Numbered from the stretch's first letter, positions 18,535-28,411 are shown. The stretch is 64,000 bases of DNA from Staphylococcus hsinchuensis (GCF_038789205.1 NZ_CP128356.1:1-64000); one strand, 5' to 3'. The notes: generated from the letters alone by a model not told the origin. Translations and numbers: made by a program.

Positions 18535-21504
18535 TTAAATTTCTAATCTTAAAATATTGGGAATATTGTCTTTTAACATGTACATTAACCCATAAGAAAT
18601 ACCAGATAATCCAGTCATCAAACTAAAATTCTGTATTTTTGGCACACCTATGCCGCATTGTAAGTCTTCTACTGTTTTCTCCCGTAATATATCATATAGT
18701 ATATGATTCAACTTTTCTTTCTCTATAAAATTTGTGAGAATTATAGCATTTCCTAAATCTCCATGACACAAACATTGCGTTCTAGAAAAACCTTGTGCCA
18801 GTATTTCTTTTACTATTTTTATATTATCATGTTTATCATTATAATTCATTGATTTATTTAACAATATCCCAGGCGATCCGTAACACCATGCAAATGGAGC
18901 TTCTTCGTTTTTATTATGATTTACCCACAAATCTCCTTTACGAAAGCTTTTTTCAAAGTTGTCTGCTTTTTTTATTAATTGTTGTATTTTAGAAGAATAT
19001 TCAATTTTTTCTAAATATAGTTTTAATGCATAACAAACTCCAGAATTTCCATGAGCAAAACCTGTTAAATGTTGATTGTTTACAAATTCCCAAGTTATTT
19101 TGTTAGTACTTATTTCTACTTTATTCTTGTAAAGACGATTTACACAAATTTTAATTGCATCATATAAAATATCTTTGTATACATCTGTCTCTATATAAGT
19201 ATATAAATTGATTAGCACAGTAAGTATTCCAGCATTACCACTAATGAAATCGTTTGTGTTATCTTCATTTAATTTATCTTTAAATAAATTAATTATACGG
19301 ATGCATTCGTCTAGATAGTGTGTTCTTAAAGTGCATTTGTAAAGTAAACCGCATAAGTAAACATAAGAGAAAACTCCTTCAAACGCACCGATTGGTAAAT
19401 TACTATTCTCAATGGTGTAATTTCTAATATTATTTATTATATTTTCTGTTTTAATTAAATAATCATTATTTTCAGAATATAAGTATAAGGAATAATAATA
19501 AAAAGCCATACCACATAATCCATCATATAAATTTTCTGTCATAATGATGTCATGATATGTTTTTTTACTACCTGTTCCATAGAGCATACCTGAATTCCAG
19601 CTGTAAGTATTTTTATATTTTATTTGATGATTAGTGATTTTAGACTCAATTTCGTTAATAATAGAATCGAAGCACTCCTTTTTAAATTTTTTTTGTGAAT
19701 TTGAGTTCAAAATAAAATCATAATTTTTTATGTTATAATTTCGTTCTTTATCTTCATTAATCAAAGTACTTCTCAACATAGAATTTTCTATAAATGTTAG
19801 TTGCTTTTCTTTATCAACATTAGACAAAAACTTGAGTTTTTTTTGAATACTGTCAAAAGCACTAGTGTTAAAATAATTTTCATACTTTGTTAAGCTATGA
19901 TGAATTATAGTTTTACTATTAATATTATAGGAAAAATATGGTACATTGCTATGAATCATATCTTTAAATTCTTCATTAACTAATTTGTTTTTTTCTTGAA
20001 ATAACTGACTAGCTATAAAAAAATCACGGAGCGCTATATTCTGCATTATCATTGGATGATAGCTTAAATTTATTAGATTAGCATAAAACATTGTGGGTTT
20101 ATTTATATGACGTAAGAAAAGATTGGTAGAATCTTTGTCTATTAATTTTAGTATGTTTTTCTTTTCTTTTAAAATAAATTCATAGGCAATAGAAAACCCT
20201 CTCTTTATATCGGATGTGTATAATTCAGAATTAACATACTTACCTTCAACTTTCGGGTGGTTTTTAGATGAGTCTATATTAATATATTCACTCACAACTT
20301 CTATATTTGAAGTACCAATATTTTTCATTTTAGGCACCTTAATAGAAGATTGAGTCTCGCCTTTTTTTCCTATAGCACTTACATCAGAAGACTCATTATC
20401 CCCAAAAATAAATGGAAGAATCCCAGTAGATTTTACAGAAGAAGATAATAAATATCTATTAACATCTGTTGCATCAGTAAATTTTTTTAGTTTCCTATTT
20501 CCAATTAGACTTTCTAAATCTATAAGAACAGGATGTTTCCCACATGCAATCAGATTATCAGCATGAAAGTCTGTTGCGTCAAATAAATATAAAAAAGCAA
20601 GTATAACACCTAATTCATGATAAAAGTTAGACACATCATCTTTGTCATCACACTCTTTATAGTTAATGCCTTTAACCCAAAAATAACCATTTCTAATTAT
20701 ATTTTCTGTAGTTTTTAATTCATGATTTGTTTTATTATTGAAAAAAGATAATAAATTAGAAAATAATAAATCAATGTTACCATTTCTTGGTTTATAAAAT
20801 ATAGATTCTTTTTCGTATTTACATTGTATAACCATCTTACCTTGATTATGTAAATCTCCTTGAGCAAGATTTATAGATTTTAAATTTTTATGTGAAATTC
20901 CAAATTTTTCTGAAAGTAATGACATATCATTTGAGAAGTTCTTGAAAAATTCCAAAATATTTTTATGTAGTTGTAGCAAATAGTTTTCAAGATTTTGAAC
21001 TAAACTATGGTAATTTTTGACAAAATCTATTAAATTTTCATTATATTGAAAGTTTCTCAAATATTCTTTAAATTGATCTTCTTTACTAGTACTGTGAAAT
21101 AAATTTTGAGATTTTTTCTTGTTTATATCATATACAACAGTTCTGTATGTAAACTTCATAAGCATTAATGAAAGTTGATCAAGTATACCATTATTAATTT
21201 TTTTAGCTTGTTCAACATTTTTGGCTATATTATTTTCGATATAAGTTGTGTAATTTATGTTATTACAATAAATAATGTAGTCTGTTATTACATTCATTCC
21301 CTTTTGAGAAGGAAATGAGTCAAAATCCAATCTTTCATATTTTTCAAAGTTAATTTTTTTTTGAAAAGGAGATTTATTGGGTAAATAATACTTTGTTTCA
21401 AATTCCCCAAAACTTATCCCAAAAAATTCTTTCGTAATAGTATTTAATTTCGACTCATCTGTATCTGAAACAAATTGGCTTATAATATTTTTCAAATTAC
21501 TCAT
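18535..21504 (-). CDS. lanM1: Class II lanthionine synthetase LanM (partner of the alpha precursor)
   Basis: 989-aa bifunctional enzyme that phosphorylates and eliminates Ser/Thr in the precursor and then cyclises Cys onto the dehydro residues. The kinase-like dehydratase has AQGDLHNQGKMV, the catalytic stretch DATDFHADNLIACGKHP and IDLES. The C-terminal LanC-like cyclase keeps the zinc ligands Cys874 (WCYGSPG), Cys913 and His914 (CLCHGDLGN), and the GFAHGNSG repeat. It is transcribed with lanA1 upstream and lanFE downstream, so it is inferred to modify the 63-aa precursor. Confidence 0.95.
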   Translation of the reverse strand: MSNLKNIISQFVSDTDESKLNTITKEFFGISFGEFETKYYLPNKSPFQKKINFEKYERLDFDSFPSQKGMNVITDYIIYCNNINYTTYIENNIAKNVEQAKKINNGILDQLSLMLMKFTYRTVVYDINKKKSQNLFHSTSKEDQFKEYLRNFQYNENLIDFVKNYHSLVQNLENYLLQLHKNILEFFKNFSNDMSLLSEKFGISHKNLKSINLAQGDLHNQGKMVIQCKYEKESIFYKPRNGNIDLLFSNLLSFFNNKTNHELKTTENIIRNGYFWVKGINYKECDDKDDVSNFYHELGVILAFLYLFDATDFHADNLIACGKHPVLIDLESLIGNRKLKKFTDATDVNRYLLSSSVKSTGILPFIFGDNESSDVSAIGKKGETQSSIKVPKMKNIGTSNIEVVSEYINIDSSKNHPKVEGKYVNSELYTSDIKRGFSIAYEFILKEKKNILKLIDKDSTNLFLRHINKPTMFYANLINLSYHPMIMQNIALRDFFIASQLFQEKNKLVNEEFKDMIHSNVPYFSYNINSKTIIHHSLTKYENYFNTSAFDSIQKKLKFLSNVDKEKQLTFIENSMLRSTLINEDKERNYNIKNYDFILNSNSQKKFKKECFDSIINEIESKITNHQIKYKNTYSWNSGMLYGTGSKKTYHDIIMTENLYDGLCGMAFYYYSLYLYSENNDYLIKTENIINNIRNYTIENSNLPIGAFEGVFSYVYLCGLLYKCTLRTHYLDECIRIINLFKDKLNEDNTNDFISGNAGILTVLINLYTYIETDVYKDILYDAIKICVNRLYKNKVEISTNKITWEFVNNQHLTGFAHGNSGVCYALKLYLEKIEYSSKIQQLIKKADNFEKSFRKGDLWVNHNKNEEAPFAWCYGSPGILLNKSMNYNDKHDNIKIVKEILAQGFSRTQCLCHGDLGNAIILTNFIEKEKLNHILYDILREKTVEDLQCGIGVPKIQNFSLMTGLSGISYGLMYMLKDNIPNILRLEI

Positions 21505-21563
21505 TAGAAATTCTCCTTATTAATAAGATATTAATATTTCAAAGTTAATATTAATATTGAAAA

Positions 21564-21592
21564 GGTACTAAAAGGTTTAACCTTTTAGTACC
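21564..21592 (-). terminator. Attenuating terminator between lanA1 and lanM1
   Basis: GGTACTAAAAGGTT / AACCTTTTAGTACC perfect stem, followed in the minus direction by a short T run. Such partial terminators keep precursor transcript in excess over enzyme. Confidence 0.85.
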
Positions 21593-21603
21593 CCCCATAG
21601 ATT

Positions 21604-21795
21604 TTAACAACCAAAACAAGTGTGAGTTGGGCAAACTGAACATTCCCAAGTAATTGACTTGTGTTTCCCGTCATTATCATTAGTGAATTCTCTTGGTTGT
21701 GAATCTCCACCAAAGATATTTTCTAAACTACCATTTTCAAGTTCATTAGCGAAGTTACCTGCAGATTCAAAAAGTTCTAGTTCTTGTCTACTCAT
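21604..21795 (-). CDS. lanA1: Class II lantibiotic precursor, alpha-type peptide
   Basis: 63-aa precursor. The leader is acidic and ends SLENIFGG, the class II double-Gly type; DSQPR follows, then a segment with NDNDGKHK and a C-terminal core SITWECSVCPTHTCFGC with four Cys and five Ser/Thr. Within it, SITWEC fits the mersacidin/lacticin-alpha pattern (C)-T-x-T-x-E-C that binds lipid II, with Ser replacing the first Thr and no Cys in front. The remainder (PTHTCFGC) does not match known alpha peptides. It lies head-to-head with lanA2 and 5' of lanM1. Confidence 0.85.
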   Translation of the reverse strand: MSRQELELFESAGNFANELENGSLENIFGGDSQPREFTNDNDGKHKSITWECSVCPTHTCFGC

Positions 21796-21932
21796 TAAAA
21801 ATCAGCTCCTTCTCTTATTGAATTTGTTTAAATTTTGAAAATATGTTATTCTTAAAGTGTAAAATCACTTCCCTAAGTAGTATATTACATGTAAATATGT
21901 TAATAATCAATAACAATGTGGAGGTTTTTCTG
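21796..21932. promoter_or_regulatory. Divergent promoter region of the lantibiotic operons
   Basis: The 137-bp AT-rich spacer must carry promoters for both precursor operons. Ribosome sites are clear on both sides (AAGGAGCTG for lanA1, GTGGAGG for lanA2). TTGAAA near 21835 with TAAAAT ~19 bp on is a possible plus-strand promoter; the partial palindrome TTACATGTAA near 21887 could bind the response regulator encoded at 28.7 kb. Confidence 0.5.
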
Positions 21933-22079
21933 ATGAAAAAAATTACAATTCAAGATCTCGAAAAAATTTCAAAAGGTTCTGAGTCTTCACCAAGAGTTAC
22001 TCCAACTGTTCCTGTTTCAATTGCAGCTTGCCCAACAACAAAATGTGCATCTGTAGTTAAACCTTGTCCAGGAAAATAA
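21933..22079 (+). CDS. lanA2: Class II lantibiotic precursor, beta-type peptide
   Basis: 48-aa precursor starting at the ATG at 21933 with GGAGG 8 nt upstream. The leader is very short: MKKITIQDLEKISKG, then SESSPR. The core VTPTVPVSIAACPTTKC.. contains CPTTKC, the hallmark of beta peptides of two-component lantibiotics (lacticin 3147, haloduracin, lichenicidin), and ends VVKPCPGK. Three Cys and seven Ser/Thr fit three rings plus dehydro residues. The usual GG is replaced by KG. It is followed by a weak terminator and lanM2, its inferred modifying enzyme. Confidence 0.9.
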   Translation: MKKITIQDLEKISKGSESSPRVTPTVPVSIAACPTTKCASVVKPCPGK

Positions 22080-22112
22080 TTTCTGAGCGTTTTTAAATAC
22101 TAAAAGCATTAG

Positions 22113-22145
22113 CCCTCCCTTCATGACTAGGGGGGGTTTTTGAGG
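22113..22145 (+). terminator. Attenuating terminator between lanA2 and lanM2
   Basis: CCCTCC pairs with GGGGGG (one G-U pair) followed by TTTTTT, ~35 bp after lanA2 and just before the lanM2 ribosome site; allows partial read-through. Confidence 0.75.
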
Positions 22146-22156
22146 AGAGAGCATAG

Positions 22157-24751
22157 ATGGAAGAGATTATCAAATATATTTATGATTCATATTATAAACA
22201 TATATACCAACAAAAAGTGTCCGATATTAAAAAAAATTATGAAAAAGATATAAACAAAACACTTTACATAAATATAGAAAAAAATTTGATTAATTTAATT
22301 CAACAGAACTCTTGGAAACACTTAATTTTAGAATATCGAGAGAAATATGAAGAATCAATCAAATCAACAAAATCTGATCAGCTCATTAATACTTATATTA
22401 AAAATTATTTGAAGAGTTTGAGTGATTCTTCTCCGTTAATTCAACAATTGAACAATAGAGTTTCTTTTTATTTAGATTACGTTTATGAAATTATAAAAAA
22501 TTTTCATTATGATAAAGCTGATTTATCTAATTTTCTCGAGGTTGGTGAGTTACGAAATATACAAATAGAAATGGGAGATTCTCATAATAAGGGTAAAACT
22601 GTAGCTATTATTCATTTAGAGACAGATGACAAGATATTATATAAACCAAAAAGTTTAAAACCTGATTTGTTTTATTTTGAAATTCTTGACTTTTATGATA
22701 AATTCTTGAAATTTAAGCCGTATATACCATTTATAATAGATAGAGAGACATACGGATGGCAAGAGTATATAGAAAATGACCCCGTTAAATGTCAAAAGGA
22801 AATAGAAGACTATTACTATGACCTAGGTATACAAAGTCAGGTGCTTTATTTTTTAAATGCTAGTGATATGCATTACGAAAATATTATTTCTAAGGGGAAA
22901 AACCCTGTTTTTATTGATTTAGAGACTATTTTACAGCCAAGTATTCAAAAAATGAAGTTGTCAGACACATCTTACCCATTTTTAGAGTCAATTTTACATA
23001 CATTATTATTTGACTATTCTAATCATAATGATGACATACGATTTTTAGGAGGAACTACAAATCAATCATATACGGATAATATTGTATCTACTACAATACA
23101 CAGAAACAATGATGCTATAAACGTAATAGAAGAAATCTCTAACGAAGAAAAAAAATCAATGAATATTCCACAAGATAAAAATGGAGATTACCATGAAATC
23201 TATAATGGAATAGATTCTTTTCTTGCAGGATTTTCTGACTCATACAATATAACTATAGATAATAAACTTCATTTAGTTAATTTAATTGATCAAATGAACT
23301 TAAATGTAAGAAGTGTCTTAAGACCAACATATGTATACGCTAAATATATAGAGTTTTTCAAACAATTAGAAAGTGAAGACGGTATATTTGAGTTATTAGC
23401 TGATAGTATCAAAGGATATAAGAATAATGAAGATATAGCTAATATAGAATTAATTAACTTATTAAATTTGGATGTACCAACTTTTCAAGTTAATATCCAT
23501 TCTAAAAACTTGTACTCTGCACAAGGTGATATTATTATTCAAAGCTTCTTTGAAGAATCTTCTCTAGAAAAAGTCTCTAAAAAAATAAGAAGTGCTAATA
23601 TTGAAGATATGAAAAAACAATGCAAAATTATGAAAAATTCAATTGATGCATACAGAGAAAATATTGATAATTCTAATAACTATTCTATTAGAAAAAGAAA
23701 AGAAATTACTACGTTGAAACACGAAATGAACTCATTAAAAGAAGAAATACTATCTCCTCATCTGTTAAATTTGAAATATGATTCTTTTGGAAATGCAATA
23801 TTTGCTCCTATCACATATGATTTATATTATGGATTAGCCGGAATTATATTAACATTACTTGAATATAACCAATGTAACCCTTCTTTTTTAAATTTAGATG
23901 TAATCAATAAGTTCAATAAAAAAATTTTTAATTTATATAAACTTGATTATGAAAATAACTTTTCCATATATCACGGCCGTTTTTCTTATTTCAAATATAT
24001 TTATTTAATTAATAAATATTTTCAATATAACGTTGCTTTTTCTGAAGAATTAGAATTATTATTGAATGATTATATTAATTATCTTAATGAAGAGAAAAAT
24101 GCCCCATTAGATTATTTGGGCGGTGTTAGTGGAGTACTATCTTTATTAGTTGATTTCTACGAATACTATGATTTAGATTTTTTAAATAAATATATTATAG
24201 AACTTAAAAGTATATTGCTTGAAAGATTTGATTTGAAAAATTATACAATTGGATTAGCACACGGATTAAGTGGAATAGCGTTAGCTTTAACCAAATGTAA
24301 TAATATAATAAAAGATTCTAATATATCATTTGTTGTAAATAATATACTGATTAAAGAAAACAAAATATATTTCATTGAAAAAGAAAAAATTCCTGTAGTC
24401 TGGTGTAACGGAATTTCTGGTATGGTACTCGCAAGAAATAAAATACGAGGTAAAAGTGAAAAATCGCCTTCTTTACTTCTTAAAACATTAGAAAAGCAAT
24501 TAAAAAGTAATTATTTATTATCAGGTAATTCTCAATCGGTTTGTCATGGTAGTCATGGTAATTCACTAGTTTTAAAAGCTTTAAATAATGATTTCAATGA
24601 CTCGAAAGAAATCTTTGCTACCTTAGAGTTTGAATGGACTTCTGGTTTTGAATATCCTAATGAAAATTATTCTTTATTTTTGGGAAAAACTGGTCAACTT
24701 TTAAACTTGATACATCCTGATCACATGTTAATAAACGACTTGTTAATTTAA
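22157..24751 (+). CDS. lanM2: Class II lanthionine synthetase LanM (partner of the beta precursor)
   Basis: 864-aa second LanM. The dehydratase domain has EMGDSHNKGKTVAIIHL, NASDMHYENIISKGKNP and FIDLET. The cyclase domain has GLAHGLSGIALAL, zinc ligands Cys750 (VVWCNGISG), Cys796 and His797 (SVCHGSHGNS). It is about 125 residues shorter than the other LanM and clearly diverged, as expected when each enzyme handles one peptide. The start is ATG at 22157 with GAGGAGAG upstream. lanP follows 12 bp after its stop. Confidence 0.94.
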   Translation: MEEIIKYIYDSYYKHIYQQKVSDIKKNYEKDINKTLYINIEKNLINLIQQNSWKHLILEYREKYEESIKSTKSDQLINTYIKNYLKSLSDSSPLIQQLNNRVSFYLDYVYEIIKNFHYDKADLSNFLEVGELRNIQIEMGDSHNKGKTVAIIHLETDDKILYKPKSLKPDLFYFEILDFYDKFLKFKPYIPFIIDRETYGWQEYIENDPVKCQKEIEDYYYDLGIQSQVLYFLNASDMHYENIISKGKNPVFIDLETILQPSIQKMKLSDTSYPFLESILHTLLFDYSNHNDDIRFLGGTTNQSYTDNIVSTTIHRNNDAINVIEEISNEEKKSMNIPQDKNGDYHEIYNGIDSFLAGFSDSYNITIDNKLHLVNLIDQMNLNVRSVLRPTYVYAKYIEFFKQLESEDGIFELLADSIKGYKNNEDIANIELINLLNLDVPTFQVNIHSKNLYSAQGDIIIQSFFEESSLEKVSKKIRSANIEDMKKQCKIMKNSIDAYRENIDNSNNYSIRKRKEITTLKHEMNSLKEEILSPHLLNLKYDSFGNAIFAPITYDLYYGLAGIILTLLEYNQCNPSFLNLDVINKFNKKIFNLYKLDYENNFSIYHGRFSYFKYIYLINKYFQYNVAFSEELELLLNDYINYLNEEKNAPLDYLGGVSGVLSLLVDFYEYYDLDFLNKYIIELKSILLERFDLKNYTIGLAHGLSGIALALTKCNNIIKDSNISFVVNNILIKENKIYFIEKEKIPVVWCNGISGMVLARNKIRGKSEKSPSLLLKTLEKQLKSNYLLSGNSQSVCHGSHGNSLVLKALNNDFNDSKEIFATLEFEWTSGFEYPNENYSLFLGKTGQLLNLIHPDHMLINDLLI

Positions 24752-24763
24752 ATAACAAAAGAG

Positions 24764-26074
24764 GTGTGCAAAATTTTACATGTTTGGAATGCTAAAAAAA
24801 ATGATTCTAAGAAAAATTATTTTACAATATTAAACAAAGATATCAAAGATTATTTATATACAAAAAAAAACTTAATTAGTTATGATTTAGATCTTATATG
24901 TGAAATCCCTGAAATTTTTGTGACACAAGTATATGGAACAAGATCAAATTTACTAAAATTCTACTATGATACTAAGTTTAGGATTAGCGATTCTCAATCT
25001 ATAGTAAACCTAAATACTTCAATTTCAGAAAAAAATAACATTCCATATTCAAAATCTATCCAATGGGATGTAAAAAAAACAACCAATAATTATTATACTC
25101 ATTCCATGAGTATGGGTAGTCATGATTATTGTGTAGCGCTTGTTGATTCAGGAATAGATGTAGATCATCCAGATTTGAAAGAGAATATCTTATCTACAGT
25201 CAATATGGTTCCAAAATATGGTTTTCGTGGAAAAGAACCGGATGAAAATGGAAATATTAATTATATGGTCGATAAATTAAATCACGGAACTCAAGTTGCT
25301 GGGCAAATTTGTGGTACTGGGAATATAACCAGTATAGCTCCAAATTTGGGGATAAAAGTGTACAGAATTTTTGGTGGAAAATCTGCTGATAATATTTGGA
25401 TAATGAAAGCTATTATTCGGGCAACAAATGATGGAGTAGATGTAATAAACTTAAGCTTAGGTTCTTATATTGTCCGTGAACCTCATAAAAAAAATGGTGA
25501 AATGTTATCAAATAGAGACTTGGAAATACAAGCCTTTCAAAAAGCTGTAGATTATGCTGAAAGTAAAGGGGTAATTGTTATTGGAGCATTAGGCAATGAT
25601 GGTATAAATATTGATAAAAGGAAAAGTTTCTTGAATTCTGTTGTGAAGAAAGAAAATATAACTCATTTTGAATCGTCATCTTCAATATTTGATATCCCCT
25701 CTCAATTAAAAAATGTAATAGGAGTGGCTTCTTCAAATGCTAATGGCCAGTTGGCTTCTTATTCAAATTATAGTAAAACAGACTTAGATGTATTAGCATA
25801 TGCTGGAGATACTACACTTTTAGATAAATATGGAAAAGAAAAATGGATGAATAATAAAATGATTATGGATGATTGGGTATTAACTACCTCCGAAAAAGGA
25901 AGTCATAGGTTTACTACTGGTAATTCATTGGCATCTGGGAAAGTTGCAGCATGCATTGCAGTAATGAATGAATACTTTAACATACGCAAAGACCCAGAAT
26001 TAACAAGATATATATTGAAAAAACAAGATAATTACATATTAAATCTTTACACTTTATTACAAACTAAAATTTAG
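24764..26074 (+). CDS. lanP: Subtilisin-like lantibiotic leader peptidase LanP, no signal peptide
   Basis: Up to 436 aa. The S8 catalytic triad is complete: Asp128 (LVDSGIDVDHPDL), His174 (LNHGTQVAG), Ser388 (TTGNSLASGKVAA), with oxyanion Asn278 (GALGND). The first ~95 residues form a prodomain-like region, but there is no signal peptide, so a cytosolic protease (as ElxP, PepP) is likely. The start is unclear: the GTG at 24764 directly follows AAAGAGG with hardly any spacer. It is expected to remove the leaders of one or both precursors. Confidence 0.88.
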   Translation: MCKILHVWNAKKNDSKKNYFTILNKDIKDYLYTKKNLISYDLDLICEIPEIFVTQVYGTRSNLLKFYYDTKFRISDSQSIVNLNTSISEKNNIPYSKSIQWDVKKTTNNYYTHSMSMGSHDYCVALVDSGIDVDHPDLKENILSTVNMVPKYGFRGKEPDENGNINYMVDKLNHGTQVAGQICGTGNITSIAPNLGIKVYRIFGGKSADNIWIMKAIIRATNDGVDVINLSLGSYIVREPHKKNGEMLSNRDLEIQAFQKAVDYAESKGVIVIGALGNDGINIDKRKSFLNSVVKKENITHFESSSSIFDIPSQLKNVIGVASSNANGQLASYSNYSKTDLDVLAYAGDTTLLDKYGKEKWMNNKMIMDDWVLTTSEKGSHRFTTGNSLASGKVAACIAVMNEYFNIRKDPELTRYILKKQDNYILNLYTLLQTKI

Positions 26075-26102
26075 AACAGGAAGGTAATAAAAATACTATT
26101 TT

Positions 26103-26160
26103 CTAAGCTACTAATTTCTTAAATTCTATAGGAGATAAGTAGCTAATTTTTGTTAAATTT
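26103..26160 (-). pseudogene. Tail of an IS3/IS150-family transposase
   Basis: Minus-strand reading gives NLTKISYLSPIEFKKLVA and stop, the usual end of IS3-family OrfB proteins (SP-[IV]-EF motif). The upstream part of the gene is absent, so this is a scar of a lost element. Confidence 0.5.
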
Positions 26161-26295
26161 CAAATTTACTAAAATTTTCGACAATATCTATTATAATACT
26201 ATTAGAGATTTTGATTTCTCTATTTACGTGTAATTTTTTTACATTGTTTGTGGTTTTCATAGGAAATATAAAGGTACATAATTAATACCTATTAT

Positions 26296-26320
26296 AAATA
26301 ACTCCAATACGGAGTTATTT
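26296..26320 (+). terminator. Terminator downstream of lanP
   Basis: AAATAACTCC / GGAGTTATTT, a 10-bp stem with 5-nt loop and a T-rich stretch after it. Confidence 0.7.
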
Positions 26321-26695
26321 CTTGAAGTTTTTTGTAATAGATTGTTTATTTTGTAATATATACTACCTGCTTTGTTAGACACATTAGATTTAACTCTATA
26401 ATTATGCTCATTACCTTACAACTATTTTTTTATTTTTGTGATTAACTTTCTTATCACGATATTTGCCTCATGCTAAAATTACTTTTCGATATCCCTAAAT
26501 ATAACTATATTTATAATCAATTACTTTAACTTCTTCAACACTTTTCTATAGTAATATTGTTTATCCATTTGTTGATAAAATCTATAATGTATTATGAATT
26601 CAACGAAAATGTTTTTATTTTACTTGCACAAATTGAAGTCCATTCACTTATAACCTTGAAGTTGTTTATAGCAAATTATTAAAATAATATAAAAG

Positions 26696-28411
26696 TCATC
26701 GTAATCGTTGATTATATACAAAAGAAGAATATTTAGAATGTGTCTTTATTAATTTTTCATGGGTTCCAATTCCAGTTATCTTTCCTTTATCTAAGAATAT
26801 TATTTGATCCGCTTTTTTAATCGTAGATAATCTATGAGCAATAATTATAGTCGTTCTATTATACATTAACTTTTCTAAAGAGGACTGAATTTTTTTTTCA
26901 CTTTCACTATCCAAACTAGAGGTTGCTTCATCTAAAAGTAAAATATTAGGTTGTTTAATAAAGTTTCTAACAATATCAATTCGTTGTTTTTGTCCTCCAG
27001 ATAATTTTTCCCCTCTTTCTCCCACTAAAGTATTATAACTTTCTTCAAACTCACTTATAAATTCGTGTGCATTAGCCATCTTAGAATAATATATTATATC
27101 ATTTGTTTCCATATCTTTTTCATTACCATATAAAATATTATTAGTAATGGTGCCATTCATCATTGGATTATTTTGTGTAACGTACCCAATATTCTTTCTC
27201 CAATTTTTAAGGTTGAATTCATCGATTCCTTTATCTCCATATAATATTTCGCCACTTTGAACACTATAAAACCGTTCAATAAGATGAAAAATCGTAGATT
27301 TACCTGACCCAGATGGTCCTACTATTGCTGTTGTCGAATTATTGCGAGCAGTAAAGCTAACATTTTCTAAAACTGGAGATTGATTATATGCAAACGTAAC
27401 ATTATCAAAAATTAGATGCTTATTTTTTTCAAAACTCAGTCCATTATCTTTTACATCTTCAGTTTTCTCTTTTAATATATCATGAATTCTACTACTAGCT
27501 CCTACCGCTTTTTTATAATCTGTTACTAGTGTAGATACATTTACTAATGGCATACTCATTTGAAAAACATAAAATATCATAGTAACTAATGTCCCGGCAC
27601 TTATACTGCCACTAGAGATTTTTAATCCTCCAAATCCTAAAATAATTCCTACTGTTAGTAATAAAATTAAGCTAGATAAGGGTTGAATTACAGACGTAAT
27701 CTTAGCTTGTTTTAAACCTAATTGAAAAATATGTAATAAGTTGGTGTGTGCATTTTTCAACTCTTCTTTTTCAGTACTAGAAACCTTCACTAATTTTATT
27801 TCAGTCAATACCCTACCAAGTAATCCAGTAAAATTAGCTATTTCATTCTGAGTATTTATTGATATTTTTTGCATTGCTTTTCCTAATGGAATAACTACAA
27901 GTGCATATATAGGAAAAATAACTAAAGTAACTAATGTCATTTGCCAATCTAAAATAAAAAGCATAACAAGAGAACCAATTATACTTATTAATGAAGGGAA
28001 AAAATTAGGAAGTTTATAAGATAGGAAAAAGTTTATAACTTTTGTATCATCTGTTATTCTACTCATAATATTTCCACTTTCATTTTTATCGAAAAAACTT
28101 ACCTTTAGATATATAATTTTTTTCCATATCAAACTTCTAATAGAATATATAACGATTTCTCCGACTTTATTAAGTATATATAAGCCAATCCCATTTAAAA
28201 TAGCATTAAATACAAACAAGAAAATAAAGGCAAATATAAATTGAGTGCTAACATTTCCTTCTTTCAAATTATCTACAACATTTCCAGTAAAGACTGGTAT
28301 TAACAAACCACTTAAACTTCCTAAAATAGATATAAATAAAGATATACTAATTAATAATTTTGGCCATTTGATTTTGCTCAATAAATATACTAATTCATTA
28401 TTAGATTTCAT
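26696..28411 (-). CDS. lanT: ABC exporter, likely LanT without peptidase domain
   Basis: 571-aa half-transporter with six TM helices (about residues 15-320) and an ATPase with Walker A GPSGSGKST, signature LSGGQKQRID, Walker B ILLLDEATSSLDSES and H-loop AHRLST. The N-terminus goes directly into TM1, so the C39 cysteine peptidase of normal class II LanT is missing; leader removal must then fall to LanP. It sits convergently to lanP and beside the two-component system. A role in multidrug export is the alternative. Confidence 0.8.
   Translation of the reverse strand: MKSNNELVYLLSKIKWPKLLISISLFISILGSLSGLLIPVFTGNVVDNLKEGNVSTQFIFAFIFLFVFNAILNGIGLYILNKVGEIVIYSIRSLIWKKIIYLKVSFFDKNESGNIMSRITDDTKVINFFLSYKLPNFFPSLISIIGSLVMLFILDWQMTLVTLVIFPIYALVVIPLGKAMQKISINTQNEIANFTGLLGRVLTEIKLVKVSSTEKEELKNAHTNLLHIFQLGLKQAKITSVIQPLSSLILLLTVGIILGFGGLKISSGSISAGTLVTMIFYVFQMSMPLVNVSTLVTDYKKAVGASSRIHDILKEKTEDVKDNGLSFEKNKHLIFDNVTFAYNQSPVLENVSFTARNNSTTAIVGPSGSGKSTIFHLIERFYSVQSGEILYGDKGIDEFNLKNWRKNIGYVTQNNPMMNGTITNNILYGNEKDMETNDIIYYSKMANAHEFISEFEESYNTLVGERGEKLSGGQKQRIDIVRNFIKQPNILLLDEATSSLDSESEKKIQSSLEKLMYNRTTIIIAHRLSTIKKADQIIFLDKGKITGIGTHEKLIKTHSKYSSFVYNQRLR

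Larger units (their letters stand above)
26075..26695. other. Intergenic region between lanP and the exporter gene
   Basis: No intact gene. It contains an IS3-family transposase tail (26103-26160) and a terminator (26296-26320). The rest is AT-rich and shows nothing recognisable. Confidence 0.6.

Noticed and set aside
26696..28411. Classical LanT with C39 leader peptidase
   Set aside because: The protein starts directly at TM1; no CQxxx(E/D) cysteine-peptidase motif is present in the first residues.
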